A DNA stretch of 64,000 nucleotides from Oscillospiraceae bacterium (GTDB lineage: Bacteria > Bacillota > Clostridia > Oscillospirales > Oscillospiraceae): positions 1 through 64,000 of the forward strand of contig CADAUZ010000005.1 of NCBI GenBank assembly GCA_902791215.1, given 5' to 3'. Under the pieces are notes generated by a model. It saw nothing but the letters and a program-made list of their open reading frames with translations. It searched no databases and was not told the DNA's origin. Positions 45,416 through 54,036 of this stretch are shown piece after piece. A program made the translations under genes and the position numbers. Numbering within the stretch: position 1 is the first letter of the stretch; each line of letters starts with the position of its first letter.

Positions 45416-45712
45416 TCACGATTTATTCAAAGGCGAAAACAGACGGCGGCGGGGCGGGCCGCTCCGTAGGATATGTTTATTCGTGCCTCCCTCCATGCTT
45501 ATGGCGGGACGTTTGACTCTGTGACGTGCCATCAACGTAAGTATCATTATACCTGCTTGCGGATCATTGCCGGCTGCCATGCCATAGGCTGCATACAGCG
45601 GTGGTGTTGTTCGCTCCGTTGTCGATCTGTTCACCTCCTTACCGACTGACGATCCCGGCGCACCCGCTGCCTGGCTTCCCGCAAGCAGAACGTATCTGCC
45701 TGCCCTATTCAC
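45416..45712 (-). CDS. Possible small ICE gene (start unclear)
   Basis: An open frame ends 9 bases before a good terminator and contains a strong Shine-Dalgarno, AAGGAGGTG, but no standard start codon follows it at the right distance. Only GTG inside the ribosome site, or later internal ATGs, are available. The frame reads RSTTERTTPPLYAAYGMAAG and NDPQAGIMILTLMARH, which looks coding-like, then a Pro/Arg-rich tail. I recognise no family. It may use an unusual start, be a short leader, or be decayed. Confidence 0.3.
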   Translation of the reverse strand: MNRAGRYVLLAGSQAAGAPGSSVGKEVNRSTTERTTPPLYAAYGMAAGNDPQAGIMILTLMARHRVKRPAISMEGGTNKHILRSGPPRRRLFSPLNKS

Positions 45713-45719
45713 TTGTGAA

Positions 45720-45744
45720 AATGCGTTTCATGGTGAAACGTATT
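45720..45744. promoter_or_regulatory. ICE palindrome 3
   Basis: AATGCGTTTCAT, G, GTGAAACGTATT: the same site with two unpaired positions. It lies between the HTH gene and the short frame 45416-45712. Confidence 0.75.
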
Positions 45745-45812
45745 ATTAGACTGGTTTCCCAGCCCGCAGAAACACGCTGCCAGCGGCGGCGCGCTTCTGC
45801 CGGATGGAAAGC

Positions 45813-46055
45813 TCACGGGTCGAAATCATCCGGGGGATCAGCAAACCGAAAAGTAAAGATAGCGGCATATAAGGCGTTTTCCGCGAAGTATCTCAAATCC
45901 TCATCAGGATATGTCCGGATATTGCCGTTCTCGTCCTCATAGCTTTGCAGACAGAGGCTTGCGATAAAGCCCTCATACTGCTTTTTAATTGCTTCCGCAG
46001 CTTCAATATCATTCATTTTTGCTGCCTTGATTACTGCAAATGGAATCAGCTTCAT
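45813..46055 (-). CDS. Conjugative-transposon HTH protein (ORF8-like)
   Basis: An 80-residue protein matching the small helix-turn-helix proteins of Tn916-type elements (HTH_16, ORF8-like). Visible are MKLIPFAVIKAAKMNDIEAA, IKKQYEGFIASLCLQSYEDE and a conserved Tyr-Phe region DLRYFAENALYAAIF. In Tn916 the equivalent gene pairs with the sigma-like ORF7 in controlling conjugation genes. Here too it overlaps the preceding sigma-like gene by 4 bases (ATGA), indicating coupled translation. Confidence 0.8.
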   Translation of the reverse strand: MKLIPFAVIKAAKMNDIEAAEAIKKQYEGFIASLCLQSYEDENGNIRTYPDEDLRYFAENALYAAIFTFRFADPPDDFDP

Positions 46056-46480
46056 CCTTTGCCTCTCATCAATTCCTGTAATTTCTCCATGCCGTCGTGC
46101 CTCCGGTCACGGACTGTCGTTCTGGCGAGGTTCAAGGCTTTCCCGATCTCCACATCATTTTTGCCCATAATATAAGAGAGGAGTAAGACATTGCGCCGCT
46201 GCGGAGGAATTAAGCGCAAGGCTTTCGCAAGATCTTCATTCATGACAGGGATTGCTAAACCATTTATTTCAAAAACCTCCGCTGCCATATCCTGTGCAGA
46301 CAAGTTGTTGTCTGGCAGATCAAGAGCGTTATTATTGTTTTCATCTAAAACGGTCAAAGGGATTTCATGTTGTGCTCGGAGACTCTTTTTCCGAAGCCCA
46401 CGTTTCACGGCGTTGTTAATGGCGGTCATGCAGTAGGCGTTAAAGGTGATTTCGTTAAAGCGTTCATACCGGTTGCTCAT
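46052..46480 (-). CDS. Sigma-70-like regulator of the ICE (ORF7-like)
   Basis: A 142-residue protein related to sigma factors. Its second half shows LRLIPPQRRNVLLLSYIMGK, NDVEIGKALNLARTTVRDRR, a region-4-type helix-turn-helix that recognises -35 elements. The N-terminal part (FNAYCMTAINNAVKRGLRKK) resembles a short region 2. In Tn916-like elements ORF7 activates transfer genes when excision is induced. It is the first gene of a two-gene unit with the HTH protein. Its own promoter was not identified with confidence in the 400 bases upstream. Confidence 0.8.
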   Translation of the reverse strand: MSNRYERFNEITFNAYCMTAINNAVKRGLRKKSLRAQHEIPLTVLDENNNNALDLPDNNLSAQDMAAEVFEINGLAIPVMNEDLAKALRLIPPQRRNVLLLSYIMGKNDVEIGKALNLARTTVRDRRHDGMEKLQELMRGKG

Positions 46481-46613
46481 TTCTGTACCTCTCTTTTTGT
46501 GCTTTCTACTCTATAACAGTCCGGTGATGACCCCAAAAGGCGGATATTCGCAATATCCTCAAAAACCTCCCATAACAAAATTGTTTTCATCATTTTTCGC
46601 GTGATGGGGCGAC

Positions 46614-46637
46614 AAAAAAGCGCCCATTTCTGGACGC
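46614..46637 (-). terminator. Distal terminator of the restriction operon
   Basis: Minus-strand GCGTCC-AGAAAT-GGGCGC followed by TTTTTT. Confidence 0.75.
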
Positions 46638-46715
46638 TGATTTGACAGTGCTTGTTGTTTATCTAAAGCTGAGTGTAGCCATTTATTCCCATGTATTCAA
46701 GAAAAAAGCGTCGAA

Positions 46716-46742
46716 AAATGCGTTTCACGGTGAAACGCATTT
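46716..46742. promoter_or_regulatory. ICE palindrome 4
   Basis: A perfect 27-bp palindrome identical to palindrome 1 over its whole length, about 146 bases beyond the hsdR stop. Confidence 0.85.
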
Positions 46743-46847
46743 CCATGCTCACATTAAGATTCCACTAAGAGTTTTGCACGTCAAAGCAAAAAACTACTCA
46801 ATACAGTGGAGTTCTCTACTTTACTGACTTGTTAATATAAACCAAGA

Positions 46848-46882
46848 AAAGGGAAAGCACCTGAGATTGGTACTTTCCCTTT
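46848..46882 (-). terminator. Proximal terminator after hsdR
   Basis: AAAGGGAAAG (minus strand) pairs with CTTTCCCTTT around a partly paired loop, 6 bases beyond the hsdR stop; TCTTGGTTTAT follows. Confidence 0.7.
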
Positions 46883-46887
46883 GAGCT

Positions 46888-49800
46888 TTAATCGCTATAC
46901 TTTTTGAAGTTCTCTGCCTGTTCAAGAATGTCGTTATATACCTTCTCGTAGATTTCCGGCGGTGTCGGCGGATAACCGTGTTTTGCCAAAATGATAATAA
47001 TATCTGTTTGCATGATGGCCTTGATTTGGGCGCTGTTTGCCCAATCAGCATACTTTTCTTTATCCCGCAGGGCTGCACGGATTTCTTTCGCAAGTTCGAT
47101 GTTTTCACTCTCCGGGAAATCAAACTTGAATCTCTCTGCAACTGCTGTGAGAATATCAAAAAATGCCTTTTCTTCGTAATCAATGCCCATAGCATTGAAT
47201 GATTCTTGTTCTTCTTTTATCTTTTGAAGAAGATCAAGCAACTGATCAGCAACATCGTCAAGGATACTTTTTACATAGTCAGCATCCGACATGCGGCTAT
47301 TGTAGTTATCGAGAACATCCTGCAATCGTTCTTCAAAGGTCTTTGCCTTGATTTTGTTGACTTTCTTGAACTCGCTGACTTTCTTTTTTAATAGTTGTGT
47401 CAGTATTTTGACTTTGGTGTTTGGCAGCTTGATCCGGCTAATTCGGTTAAGATATTCTTCACTGAACAAGTCCACGGCTTCGGCGTTCACGCTGGTATCT
47501 GTTGAGAAAACTTCCTCAACTCCCTCGGATTTTATGGCTTCCTCCAACATTTTTTGGACATGTGCGTTCATGGTATCTGTGTCTGGAGCATCGCCCTTGG
47601 TCAGCTTAAACAGAATAGAGCGCACAGCTTTATAGTAGTGGATAAGGTCAAGCTCATACTTGGTAAAGTCTTTCCCGCTGTTGCATAGATTAAACGCCTT
47701 TGAAAGTCTGAGAACATTGGACATGAAGCGTTGCTCCAGCTCTTTTGTCTTCTGGACAAACTCAGCGGCTTCATTTAAGCATTGCAGCTTTTCTCCAGGT
47801 GTCCCGGTGAAGTATTTGGTATTGTCAAAGCCGTGCATTATGGCGTCAAGTACTTCAAGCTGATCCCGGACTACGCGGATCGCAGCCTGAACGTTATCGT
47901 CGTCGAAGCCGTCCTCATGGAAATCTGTGTATGTTCGCAATGCGGCCAACAGGCCGAGCTTGATTCCAATGAAATCAACGATAAGCCCGCTGTCCTTCCC
48001 GGCGTATGACCTGTTCACGCGGGAAACAGTCTGGATAATTGTATGGCTCTGCGTGATGGGCTTGTCTATGTAGATTGTATCAAGGAAGGGCACATCAAAC
48101 CCGGTGAGCCAGAGGTCAACGACAATCGCAATCTTAAAATTGCTGTGAATATTCTTGAATTGGGTTGCCGCGGTTTTACGAACAGAATCCGTGCCGAGCA
48201 GGTCGTACATAGCCCGTTCGTCGTCCTTTGACCTCGTTGCCACAAACTGACACATAGGCATTGGGATCAGTTCTTTCTTGTCCTGCTCAGAGAGTTCAAC
48301 ACCGTCCGGCGCGACCTTCAACTCGAACCACTCCGGACGTTTTGATTTTAGAATGTTATAGAACTTGAACGCTATCGGGCGGGTCATGCAGACAAACATA
48401 CATTTCCCCGCAACAGTGGAGCCCTCTCGAACGCGCGTTTCATAATGGTCGATGAAGTAATCAGCAACAGAATTAAGCACATCATCATCACCAACAATGG
48501 CCTCAAGGCTTGTAACCTCTTTCTTGCTGGCTTCGACCTGGTACTCGTTGCTTCCGGCGGCAAGGCACTGTTTATAGTATTCCTCAATCTCCTGTACCTT
48601 CTCATCGTCGAGGACGGCCCTCGCAGGCCGACCGTCATATACGAGACGGACAGTTATTCCATCCTTAACAGAATCCGTCATGGTGTATTGGTCAATGACA
48701 GGCCCGAATACATCCATAGTGGCATCCACCGGCGTTCCTGTGAAACCGATATATGTTGCCTGCGGCAAAGCGGTATGGAGGAACTTTGCAAAGCCATAGC
48801 GTTTCAAAACTTCGTCGGACTTCACAACCAGCTTCATGTCCAAATTGTTGCTCGTTCGGTGTGCCTCGTCAGAAATACAGATGATATTTTGGCGGGTGCT
48901 GAGTTCACCAAACTCGTCTGCAAACTTCTGAATCGTCGTCAGGTACACGCCCCCGCTGGCCGTCTTTGCCAGAACATCCTGCAGCTGCTCCCGGCTATCC
49001 ATTTCTACGACACTATTATCACCGATGAACTTCTTGGAATTCAGGAACTGACGGGAAAGCTGATCGTCCAGGTCGGAACGGTCAGTAATCAAAACGACTG
49101 TGGGAGAATGAAGGCTTGGCTCGTGCATGATAAGCCGTGTCAAAAACAGCATGATAAAGCTCTTGCCACATCCGGTCGTGCCGAAGTATGTACCGCCTTT
49201 GCCATCACCAATGGGCTTTTGGTGTGACAGAATGTTAGCCAACAGCTTCCGCGCAGCGAAGTATTGCGGATAACTGGCTACCACTTTCACATTCTTGCCG
49301 TTATCTGTATCGGGGAAATAGATGAAATTATGGATTATGTCGTACAGGCGTTCCTTCCGAAACATGCCCTGTATCATCGTATCCAGTGCGTCTATACCGT
49401 CTGCCGGGCGATCATTTGCTTCAATGCGCCGCCAGGAATAGAAATGCTCATAGTCTGCAAAAATGCTGCCGGCTTTCGTATTTACGCCGTCAGAAAGGAC
49501 AGCAAAGCAGTTATACTTGAAAAGCTCCGGGATGTCCCGCATGTAGCGTGTAGTGATTTGTACGTAGGCATCATGGATCGTTGTGTCTTCTTTAATGGCA
49601 GACTTGAACTCCATTACCACAACGGGCAAACCATTTATGTATACGATGGCATCCGGGCGGCGTGTTGCCTTCGGCCCTTTGACGGTCATCTGATTGACGA
49701 TCTTGACTATATTCTTATTTTCAGTTTCGTCAAAGTCAATCAGGCGCAAATAGAAGTCCTTTGCGCTTCGGTCTTCTCGGACGAAGTTTTCCCCTTCAAC

Positions 49801-50064
49801 CATTCTATGAAACATGCTGCGGTTGGCGCTGTACACCGGCAGCGCGGAAGCGTACCGGAGGGAGCGGATGATGGAACTGATCTCGGAGCCGGTGATGCCC
49901 TGCGGGGCGTACTTCACCGCAAGGAATGCAGAGAGATCTTCTTCAATCAGAACGTCCGTCAGTTCTCTATGAAGGTCATCTCCGGAGACGTAATCGTAGC
50001 CCTCCGCTATGAACTTGTCTATTATAGCCTGTTCAAGAACGGCCTCAGAAAAGATAGCTGGCAT
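46888..50064 (-). CDS. hsdR: Type I restriction enzyme, R subunit
   Basis: The 1058-residue motor-nuclease subunit of a type I restriction system: it binds with HsdM and HsdS, translocates DNA using ATP and cuts at a distance. The nuclease core RRPDAIVYINGLPVVVMEFK (residues about 135-155) has the D...ExK residues. The helicase has Walker A GTTGCGKSFIMLFLTRL (about 290), DEAHRT (about 400), IGFTGTP, and later VVDLWLTGFDVPFLDTIYID and QTVSRVNRSYAGKD. The helical C-terminal part binds the methylase complex. The ATG follows AAGGAG, 6 bases beyond the stop of the small upstream gene, so it belongs to the hsdM-hsdS-orf-hsdR operon and ends at two terminators. Length and motifs look intact. Confidence 0.96.
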   Translation of the reverse strand: MPAIFSEAVLEQAIIDKFIAEGYDYVSGDDLHRELTDVLIEEDLSAFLAVKYAPQGITGSEISSIIRSLRYASALPVYSANRSMFHRMVEGENFVREDRSAKDFYLRLIDFDETENKNIVKIVNQMTVKGPKATRRPDAIVYINGLPVVVMEFKSAIKEDTTIHDAYVQITTRYMRDIPELFKYNCFAVLSDGVNTKAGSIFADYEHFYSWRRIEANDRPADGIDALDTMIQGMFRKERLYDIIHNFIYFPDTDNGKNVKVVASYPQYFAARKLLANILSHQKPIGDGKGGTYFGTTGCGKSFIMLFLTRLIMHEPSLHSPTVVLITDRSDLDDQLSRQFLNSKKFIGDNSVVEMDSREQLQDVLAKTASGGVYLTTIQKFADEFGELSTRQNIICISDEAHRTSNNLDMKLVVKSDEVLKRYGFAKFLHTALPQATYIGFTGTPVDATMDVFGPVIDQYTMTDSVKDGITVRLVYDGRPARAVLDDEKVQEIEEYYKQCLAAGSNEYQVEASKKEVTSLEAIVGDDDVLNSVADYFIDHYETRVREGSTVAGKCMFVCMTRPIAFKFYNILKSKRPEWFELKVAPDGVELSEQDKKELIPMPMCQFVATRSKDDERAMYDLLGTDSVRKTAATQFKNIHSNFKIAIVVDLWLTGFDVPFLDTIYIDKPITQSHTIIQTVSRVNRSYAGKDSGLIVDFIGIKLGLLAALRTYTDFHEDGFDDDNVQAAIRVVRDQLEVLDAIMHGFDNTKYFTGTPGEKLQCLNEAAEFVQKTKELEQRFMSNVLRLSKAFNLCNSGKDFTKYELDLIHYYKAVRSILFKLTKGDAPDTDTMNAHVQKMLEEAIKSEGVEEVFSTDTSVNAEAVDLFSEEYLNRISRIKLPNTKVKILTQLLKKKVSEFKKVNKIKAKTFEERLQDVLDNYNSRMSDADYVKSILDDVADQLLDLLQKIKEEQESFNAMGIDYEEKAFFDILTAVAERFKFDFPESENIELAKEIRAALRDKEKYADWANSAQIKAIMQTDIIIILAKHGYPPTPPEIYEKVYNDILEQAENFKKYSD

Positions 50065-50069
50065 TTACA

Positions 50070-50507
50070 TCACTCTCCTTCGTCATAGTCGATGATAAAA
50101 TACGGGCTCATACTATGTCTTGATACGGCAGAAAGCGGACTCCCAGATGAAGACACCGTACACTTTCCCATGACGCTTTTGTCCGCTTTTTCGATTAGCG
50201 TCACTCTGAACCACGTTTTTACGGTTCCAGCGATATTCCGGTAGTACTCAGGGATACCAGATAATTCAGGCGTTTCATAAGAAATATCGTCTACGTGGAG
50301 CCAATACCGTTTGTTCGTCCCACTATGGATGAGCAGTACACGCTTATCATCAGCAGACAATATTTCAGTTCTGTTTTTTTCCGATACTCGCGCTCCGAAC
50401 TTGCCATACCAGACGAAACCATATCGTTCAATTATTCTTTTGTGTTCCGCGATAGTACCGTCTTTCGGCGCGATATTATCTGCAAAACGTAATGCTATAG
50501 TCTTCAT
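50070..50507 (-). CDS. Unknown protein between hsdS and hsdR (possible PUA/EVE-like fold)
   Basis: A 145-residue protein beginning MKTIALRFADNIAPKDGTIA. RYGFVWYGKFGARVSEKN and KRVLLIHSGTNKRYWLHVDD follow, then IPEYYRNIAGTVKTWFRV and a variable end. The pattern of a Trp-Tyr-Gly-Lys strand, a hydrophobic LLIHSG strand and a paired Trp later reminds me of the EVE/PUA-like domains that read modified bases, but this is inference and I do not know a named family. It sits inside the restriction operon (21 bases after hsdS, 6 before hsdR) with a GAGAGG ribosome site, so it is almost certainly co-expressed and may tune target recognition or protect modified DNA. Confidence 0.6.
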   Translation of the reverse strand: MKTIALRFADNIAPKDGTIAEHKRIIERYGFVWYGKFGARVSEKNRTEILSADDKRVLLIHSGTNKRYWLHVDDISYETPELSGIPEYYRNIAGTVKTWFRVTLIEKADKSVMGKCTVSSSGSPLSAVSRHSMSPYFIIDYDEGE

Positions 50508-50528
50508 AAACTCTGCCTCTCAACCATA

Positions 50529-51659
50529 TCATATTGTCCCTATGGAAAGGCGGCTCATGATAAGCGATGTCAATTTGTTTAACAATACCATCTCATGAAG
50601 GTTATTCTTCACCGTAGAAAACAACGGTGTTAATTCCTTTTCAACCTGTTCTAAAACACCTCTCTCGACGGAAACAATCTGAAAGTTTTCAAACAGTGAT
50701 TTGTTAATATTAATCATTGTAGATCCGGCGTCTCCAAGAGCACGTAATTCTTCTCGACTCTTCTTTAGAGCACAGTATATGTATCTTGGAAAACGAGTAA
50801 TAACTGCATTGATCTGTTGGTTTGTTTGGGCTTCACAAGAAGTCAGAGAGACTTCACCAGCATTTGCCCCGATACATGAAACAATAACTGAATCAGGTGG
50901 TAAGTATTTATTTGATTGGCTATCAGCACCCAATTTGGATAAGGCACTCTCCCACGACACAACGTATAGGTTATCATGCATGTCAGGGGTTTTGATAAAA
51001 GGGACATCATTTCCATAGTATTCAGGAGCATCCGTAGACGGTGTTTTTCCTGTTAAGACTTTTCCATACTCTTTTAAGGACTTTTTTTCTATACTATTCT
51101 TTGTGGCTTCTTCGAAAATAGAGAATGACTGAGCTTCTATGATTTCATTTACCTTCCGTAGCAGTGCGATACGGTCAGTGATGACCTGATAATCCCGGAC
51201 GATCTTCTGCTGCTCCGGGAGCGGCGGGACAGGGAGCTCAACGCCACACATACAGTCCCAGTCGAAGACCTCTCGGGCACTGCCGTTGGACATGAAACGG
51301 GCATAGCGGTCAAACTCCGGGCGCATGAACCAGAGCATCAGATATTCAGGGAGCAACTGATCTTCGTCAACGATTTCAAAGACTGTACAAATGCTGCTGA
51401 CAATGATTTTCTCTCCCGTTGTATTCAGGGATATAGCAATTTTGTCGCCACGTCGGGATGTATCAGGGATATATGCAAACTGCTTCGGTGCAACGACCTT
51501 ATAGCTGTCAAAGGTGACGCCTACCAGATTGGCATGGGTCACTATGAAGTCTTTGGTGACGGATATCCCGTAGAGATTGTCTTCTCCGAGGGATCCGTCG
51601 CTATTTCTTTCATCGACCGGGCGTATATAACTGCCCAGCTTATTATAATTCGATCTCAT
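50529..51659 (-). CDS. hsdS: Type I restriction enzyme, specificity subunit
   Basis: A 376-residue HsdS with two target-recognition domains. The first (1-145) ends at the conserved VELPVPPLPEQQKIVRDYQ, followed by the helical spacer (150-185). The second (about 190-330) includes YGKVLTGKTPSTDAPEYYGN and NNINKSLFENF-like text, followed by a last helix bundle. Each domain reads one half of a split DNA sequence, and the spacer sets the gap. The start lies inside the end of hsdM (17-base overlap). Only one hsdS copy is present, with no recombinase or inverted partner beside it, so switching by inversion is not suggested here. Confidence 0.93.
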   Translation of the reverse strand: MRSNYNKLGSYIRPVDERNSDGSLGEDNLYGISVTKDFIVTHANLVGVTFDSYKVVAPKQFAYIPDTSRRGDKIAISLNTTGEKIIVSSICTVFEIVDEDQLLPEYLMLWFMRPEFDRYARFMSNGSAREVFDWDCMCGVELPVPPLPEQQKIVRDYQVITDRIALLRKVNEIIEAQSFSIFEEATKNSIEKKSLKEYGKVLTGKTPSTDAPEYYGNDVPFIKTPDMHDNLYVVSWESALSKLGADSQSNKYLPPDSVIVSCIGANAGEVSLTSCEAQTNQQINAVITRFPRYIYCALKKSREELRALGDAGSTMININKSLFENFQIVSVERGVLEQVEKELTPLFSTVKNNLHEMVLLNKLTSLIMSRLSIGTI

Positions 51660-53229
51660 AGCCCAGTCCTTTCATTACTTCCAGCAGGTCTTGTCTGGAC
51701 TGCTGCTCCTGAACGAGTAATTCCTTCAGCTCGCCCTGAAGCTGAGACATCTTTTCCTCATAGCCGACGGACTCGTCCCGGTTTACAAACTCGATATACC
51801 GGCTGGGAACAAGGCTGTAATCCCTCTCGACGATTTCGCCTTTCTTGGCAGCATAACAGAATTCCGGGATATCCTCGTAAGGAGTTTCATACCCCTCAAA
51901 TCGCCATGATTTGAACCGGTCTACGATGATGGCGCGGTCTTCCTCTGTGAATTCGATGTATTTTTTCTCGTATGGATGACCCATCTGCCGAAGATCCATA
52001 AAAAGGACTTCATCGGAGCGGTCACGGAAAGTAACATCGCCGCCGGGTCGCTTCTCAATGCGGGACTTTTTATTCTTGTTCAGTATCCATGCCGTGACGG
52101 AAATATCCGTGGTGTAGAACATATTTCGAGGCAGGATAACGATAGCCTCAACGCGGTCATTCTCAATCAGGCGCTTCCGGATCTCATACTCGTCATTGCC
52201 CTCTGTTCCAGCAGACAGCGCGCCGTTTGCCAGCAGCACCACGCCGACACCGTTCTGCCCGAGTTTGGACAGTGTATTCAGAAGCCAGCCATAGTTGGCA
52301 TTACTGGTCGGAGGCGTCGGATACCCGTTCCAACGAGGGTCATCATTCAGCTGATTGGCCTCGCGCCAGTCCTTCTGGTTGAAGGGCGGGTTTTCCAGTG
52401 AGAAATCCGCTTTCAGGTCTTTATGCTGGTCGTTCAGGAAGGTGTTTGCAGCCTCCGCGCCGAGGTTCGCAGAGATGCCCCGGATCGCGAGGTTCATCTT
52501 AGCCAGGCGCCGGGTCGTATCCGTCAGCTCCTGGCCGTAGATGGATACGTTCAGGCGGTTGCCCTTGTGCTCGTCCACAAAGCGCATAGACTGAACAAAC
52601 ATGCCACCGGAGCCACAGGCTCCGTCATATACAACACCGGAATACGGCTCGATCAGTTCGCAGAGTAAAGCGACAACTGTTCTCGGTGTATAAAACTCCC
52701 CCTTACCTTTGCCCTCTTTCAAAGCAAACTGACGCAAGCAATACTCATAAACACGACCAAAAACATCCTTATCGCCACCTACCTGAAGGTCTATCCCGTT
52801 GATCAGATCAAGCAAAGAGGACAAGCCGCTGGGGTCCATGTGAAGGCGTGAATAATAGTTATCCGGCAAAGCTCCTTCCAGTGTCGGGTTCTTCATTTCA
52901 ATCTCATGCAGCGCGGTATCAATCTTGATTGCAATATCAGGCTGCTTTGCGTTCTCCATGATAAAGGCCCAGCGCGCACACTCCGGGATATAAAACACAT
53001 TGTCTTTCGTGTAGAAAGGCATCATTTCCAGAAAAGCCTGTTGGCCTGCGGCAATCATCTGTTCCCGGTGATCATTGAATCGGTCATTCGCATATTTCAA
53101 AAAGATCATGGACAGAACAACATGCTTGTACTCGGCTGGCTCCACCTTGCCGCGCAATTTGTTCGCTGCATCCCAAATGGTCTGCTCAATGGGCTTCTGT
53201 TCCTTTGCCTTTTTCTCTCCCCGTGCCAT
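51643..53229 (-). CDS. hsdM: Type I restriction enzyme, methylase subunit
   Basis: A 528-residue adenine-N6 methyltransferase. The N-terminal helical domain includes KLRGKVEPAEYKHVVLSMIF. Motif I VYDGACGSGGMFVQS (about residue 203) binds S-adenosylmethionine and motif IV NPPFNQKDW (about 279) is the catalytic NPPF. It methylates the host DNA at the HsdS-defined site and is required for cutting. It is the first gene of the operon with its own promoter at 53281-53309 and AAAGGAG before the ATG. A copy of the ICE palindrome lies about 30 bases upstream of that promoter. Confidence 0.96.
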   Translation of the reverse strand: MARGEKKAKEQKPIEQTIWDAANKLRGKVEPAEYKHVVLSMIFLKYANDRFNDHREQMIAAGQQAFLEMMPFYTKDNVFYIPECARWAFIMENAKQPDIAIKIDTALHEIEMKNPTLEGALPDNYYSRLHMDPSGLSSLLDLINGIDLQVGGDKDVFGRVYEYCLRQFALKEGKGKGEFYTPRTVVALLCELIEPYSGVVYDGACGSGGMFVQSMRFVDEHKGNRLNVSIYGQELTDTTRRLAKMNLAIRGISANLGAEAANTFLNDQHKDLKADFSLENPPFNQKDWREANQLNDDPRWNGYPTPPTSNANYGWLLNTLSKLGQNGVGVVLLANGALSAGTEGNDEYEIRKRLIENDRVEAIVILPRNMFYTTDISVTAWILNKNKKSRIEKRPGGDVTFRDRSDEVLFMDLRQMGHPYEKKYIEFTEEDRAIIVDRFKSWRFEGYETPYEDIPEFCYAAKKGEIVERDYSLVPSRYIEFVNRDESVGYEEKMSQLQGELKELLVQEQQSRQDLLEVMKGLGYEIEL

Positions 53230-53280
53230 TCTGCAATTCTCCTTTGTACGCTACGATTTGAAATATGATCGTTTTCCTTA

Positions 53281-53309
53281 ATTATACAGTGTTGGATTGG
53301 CTATTGCAA
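53281..53309 (-). promoter_or_regulatory. Promoter of the type I restriction operon
   Basis: Minus-strand TTGCAA (53304-53309) and TATAAT (53281-53286), spacing 17, about 45 bases before the hsdM start. Confidence 0.8.
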
Positions 53310-53340
53310 GGTGACTTTTCCAATGATTTAGGTATAAAGA

Positions 53341-53365
53341 AATGCGTTTCACGGTGAAACGCATT
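53341..53365. promoter_or_regulatory. ICE palindrome 5
   Basis: A perfect 25-bp palindrome with the common core. It overlaps the stop codon of the SLOG-like gene (53364-53366) and lies upstream of the restriction-operon promoter. Confidence 0.85.
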
Positions 53366-53900
53366 AGAAAGTTAGCTTTGGTGGTGTAATGACAATCACT
53401 TCCCGGCCTATATGCTTTGCGTATCGGAGCGCCGTGGCAAATGTCTTGTCCTGCGTCGTTTCCTCCGCCTGGACGGGTATGATGATCTCACAGAGGTCAA
53501 TCGCCTCCAGCAGCATATCCAATTCGCAGGTTGGCGTCTTGCGGAGGGAAACCGGCGCCGAGGCGCTGCACCTTTCTAGAATTGAAAAGTATCTGTCCCG
53601 CAGATCGGGCGACCACTTTGCCGCCTGCTCCTCATAGGGCTGAAGGCAGTTCAGCTCGATCTGCCTGTTCTCTTCAATCATAGAAAGAAGAATCTCCGCG
53701 CAATAGATCCCGACCCCGGCGTCCAGCGGGATATAAAACCGGGTCACGCCGCCGGCCTGCATCAACGACAGCTTGTGCAATAACAGCAGCTTGAACGCGC
53801 AGCAGCGTTCATCCTCTTCATCATAGCCCCATCTGAAACACATGGGCGGTTCCGCAATTATCGCGCAGCTCTTTTTGTTCATATCCTTCACGCTTTCCAT
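53364..53900 (-). CDS. SLOG-superfamily (DUF1273/YspA-like) protein
   Basis: A protein of about 178 residues with the pattern of the SLOG proteins often carried by conjugative elements: FRWGYDEEDERCCAFKLLLL, then VTRFYIPLDAGVGIYCAEIL and LQPYEEQAAKWSPDLRDRYF. SLOG domains bind nucleotides or nucleotide-derived ligands; the usual early TGHR motif is replaced here by AEPPMC, so ligand binding may differ. Two starts are possible, 53900 and 53882; the second has AAGGAT too close, so I chose 53900, which leaves only a 15-base leader from the promoter at 53922-53950. It diverges from an XRE regulator gene 136 bases away. Confidence 0.65.
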   Translation of the reverse strand: MESVKDMNKKSCAIIAEPPMCFRWGYDEEDERCCAFKLLLLHKLSLMQAGGVTRFYIPLDAGVGIYCAEILLSMIEENRQIELNCLQPYEEQAAKWSPDLRDRYFSILERCSASAPVSLRKTPTCELDMLLEAIDLCEIIIPVQAEETTQDKTFATALRYAKHIGREVIVITPPKLTF

Positions 53901-53921
53901 TCTTGATTGGGTGCTGTTGAG

Positions 53922-53950
53922 ATTATACAAGATAAATTCGTGTATTTCAA
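53922..53950 (-). promoter_or_regulatory. Promoter of the SLOG-like gene
   Basis: Minus-strand TTGAAA (53945-53950) and TATAAT (53922-53927), spacing 17. Confidence 0.75.
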
Positions 53951-54036
53951 TGATATACCAAATTTTTTCAGGTATATTCCCGGCTCCTATATTGTAAAAT
54001 GACTACGCTATTTGATTCAGAAGATGGTGAAAGTCG

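Larger units (their letters stand above)
46481..46887. other. Gap with two terminators and one ICE palindrome
   Basis: Between the sigma-like gene and hsdR there is no gene I can support. It holds two minus-strand terminators and ICE palindrome 4. Confidence 0.6.

Noticed and set aside
50529-51659. Phase-variable hsdS by inversion
   Set aside because: Only one hsdS is present, with no second copy, inverted repeat or local invertase other than the ICE recombinase.
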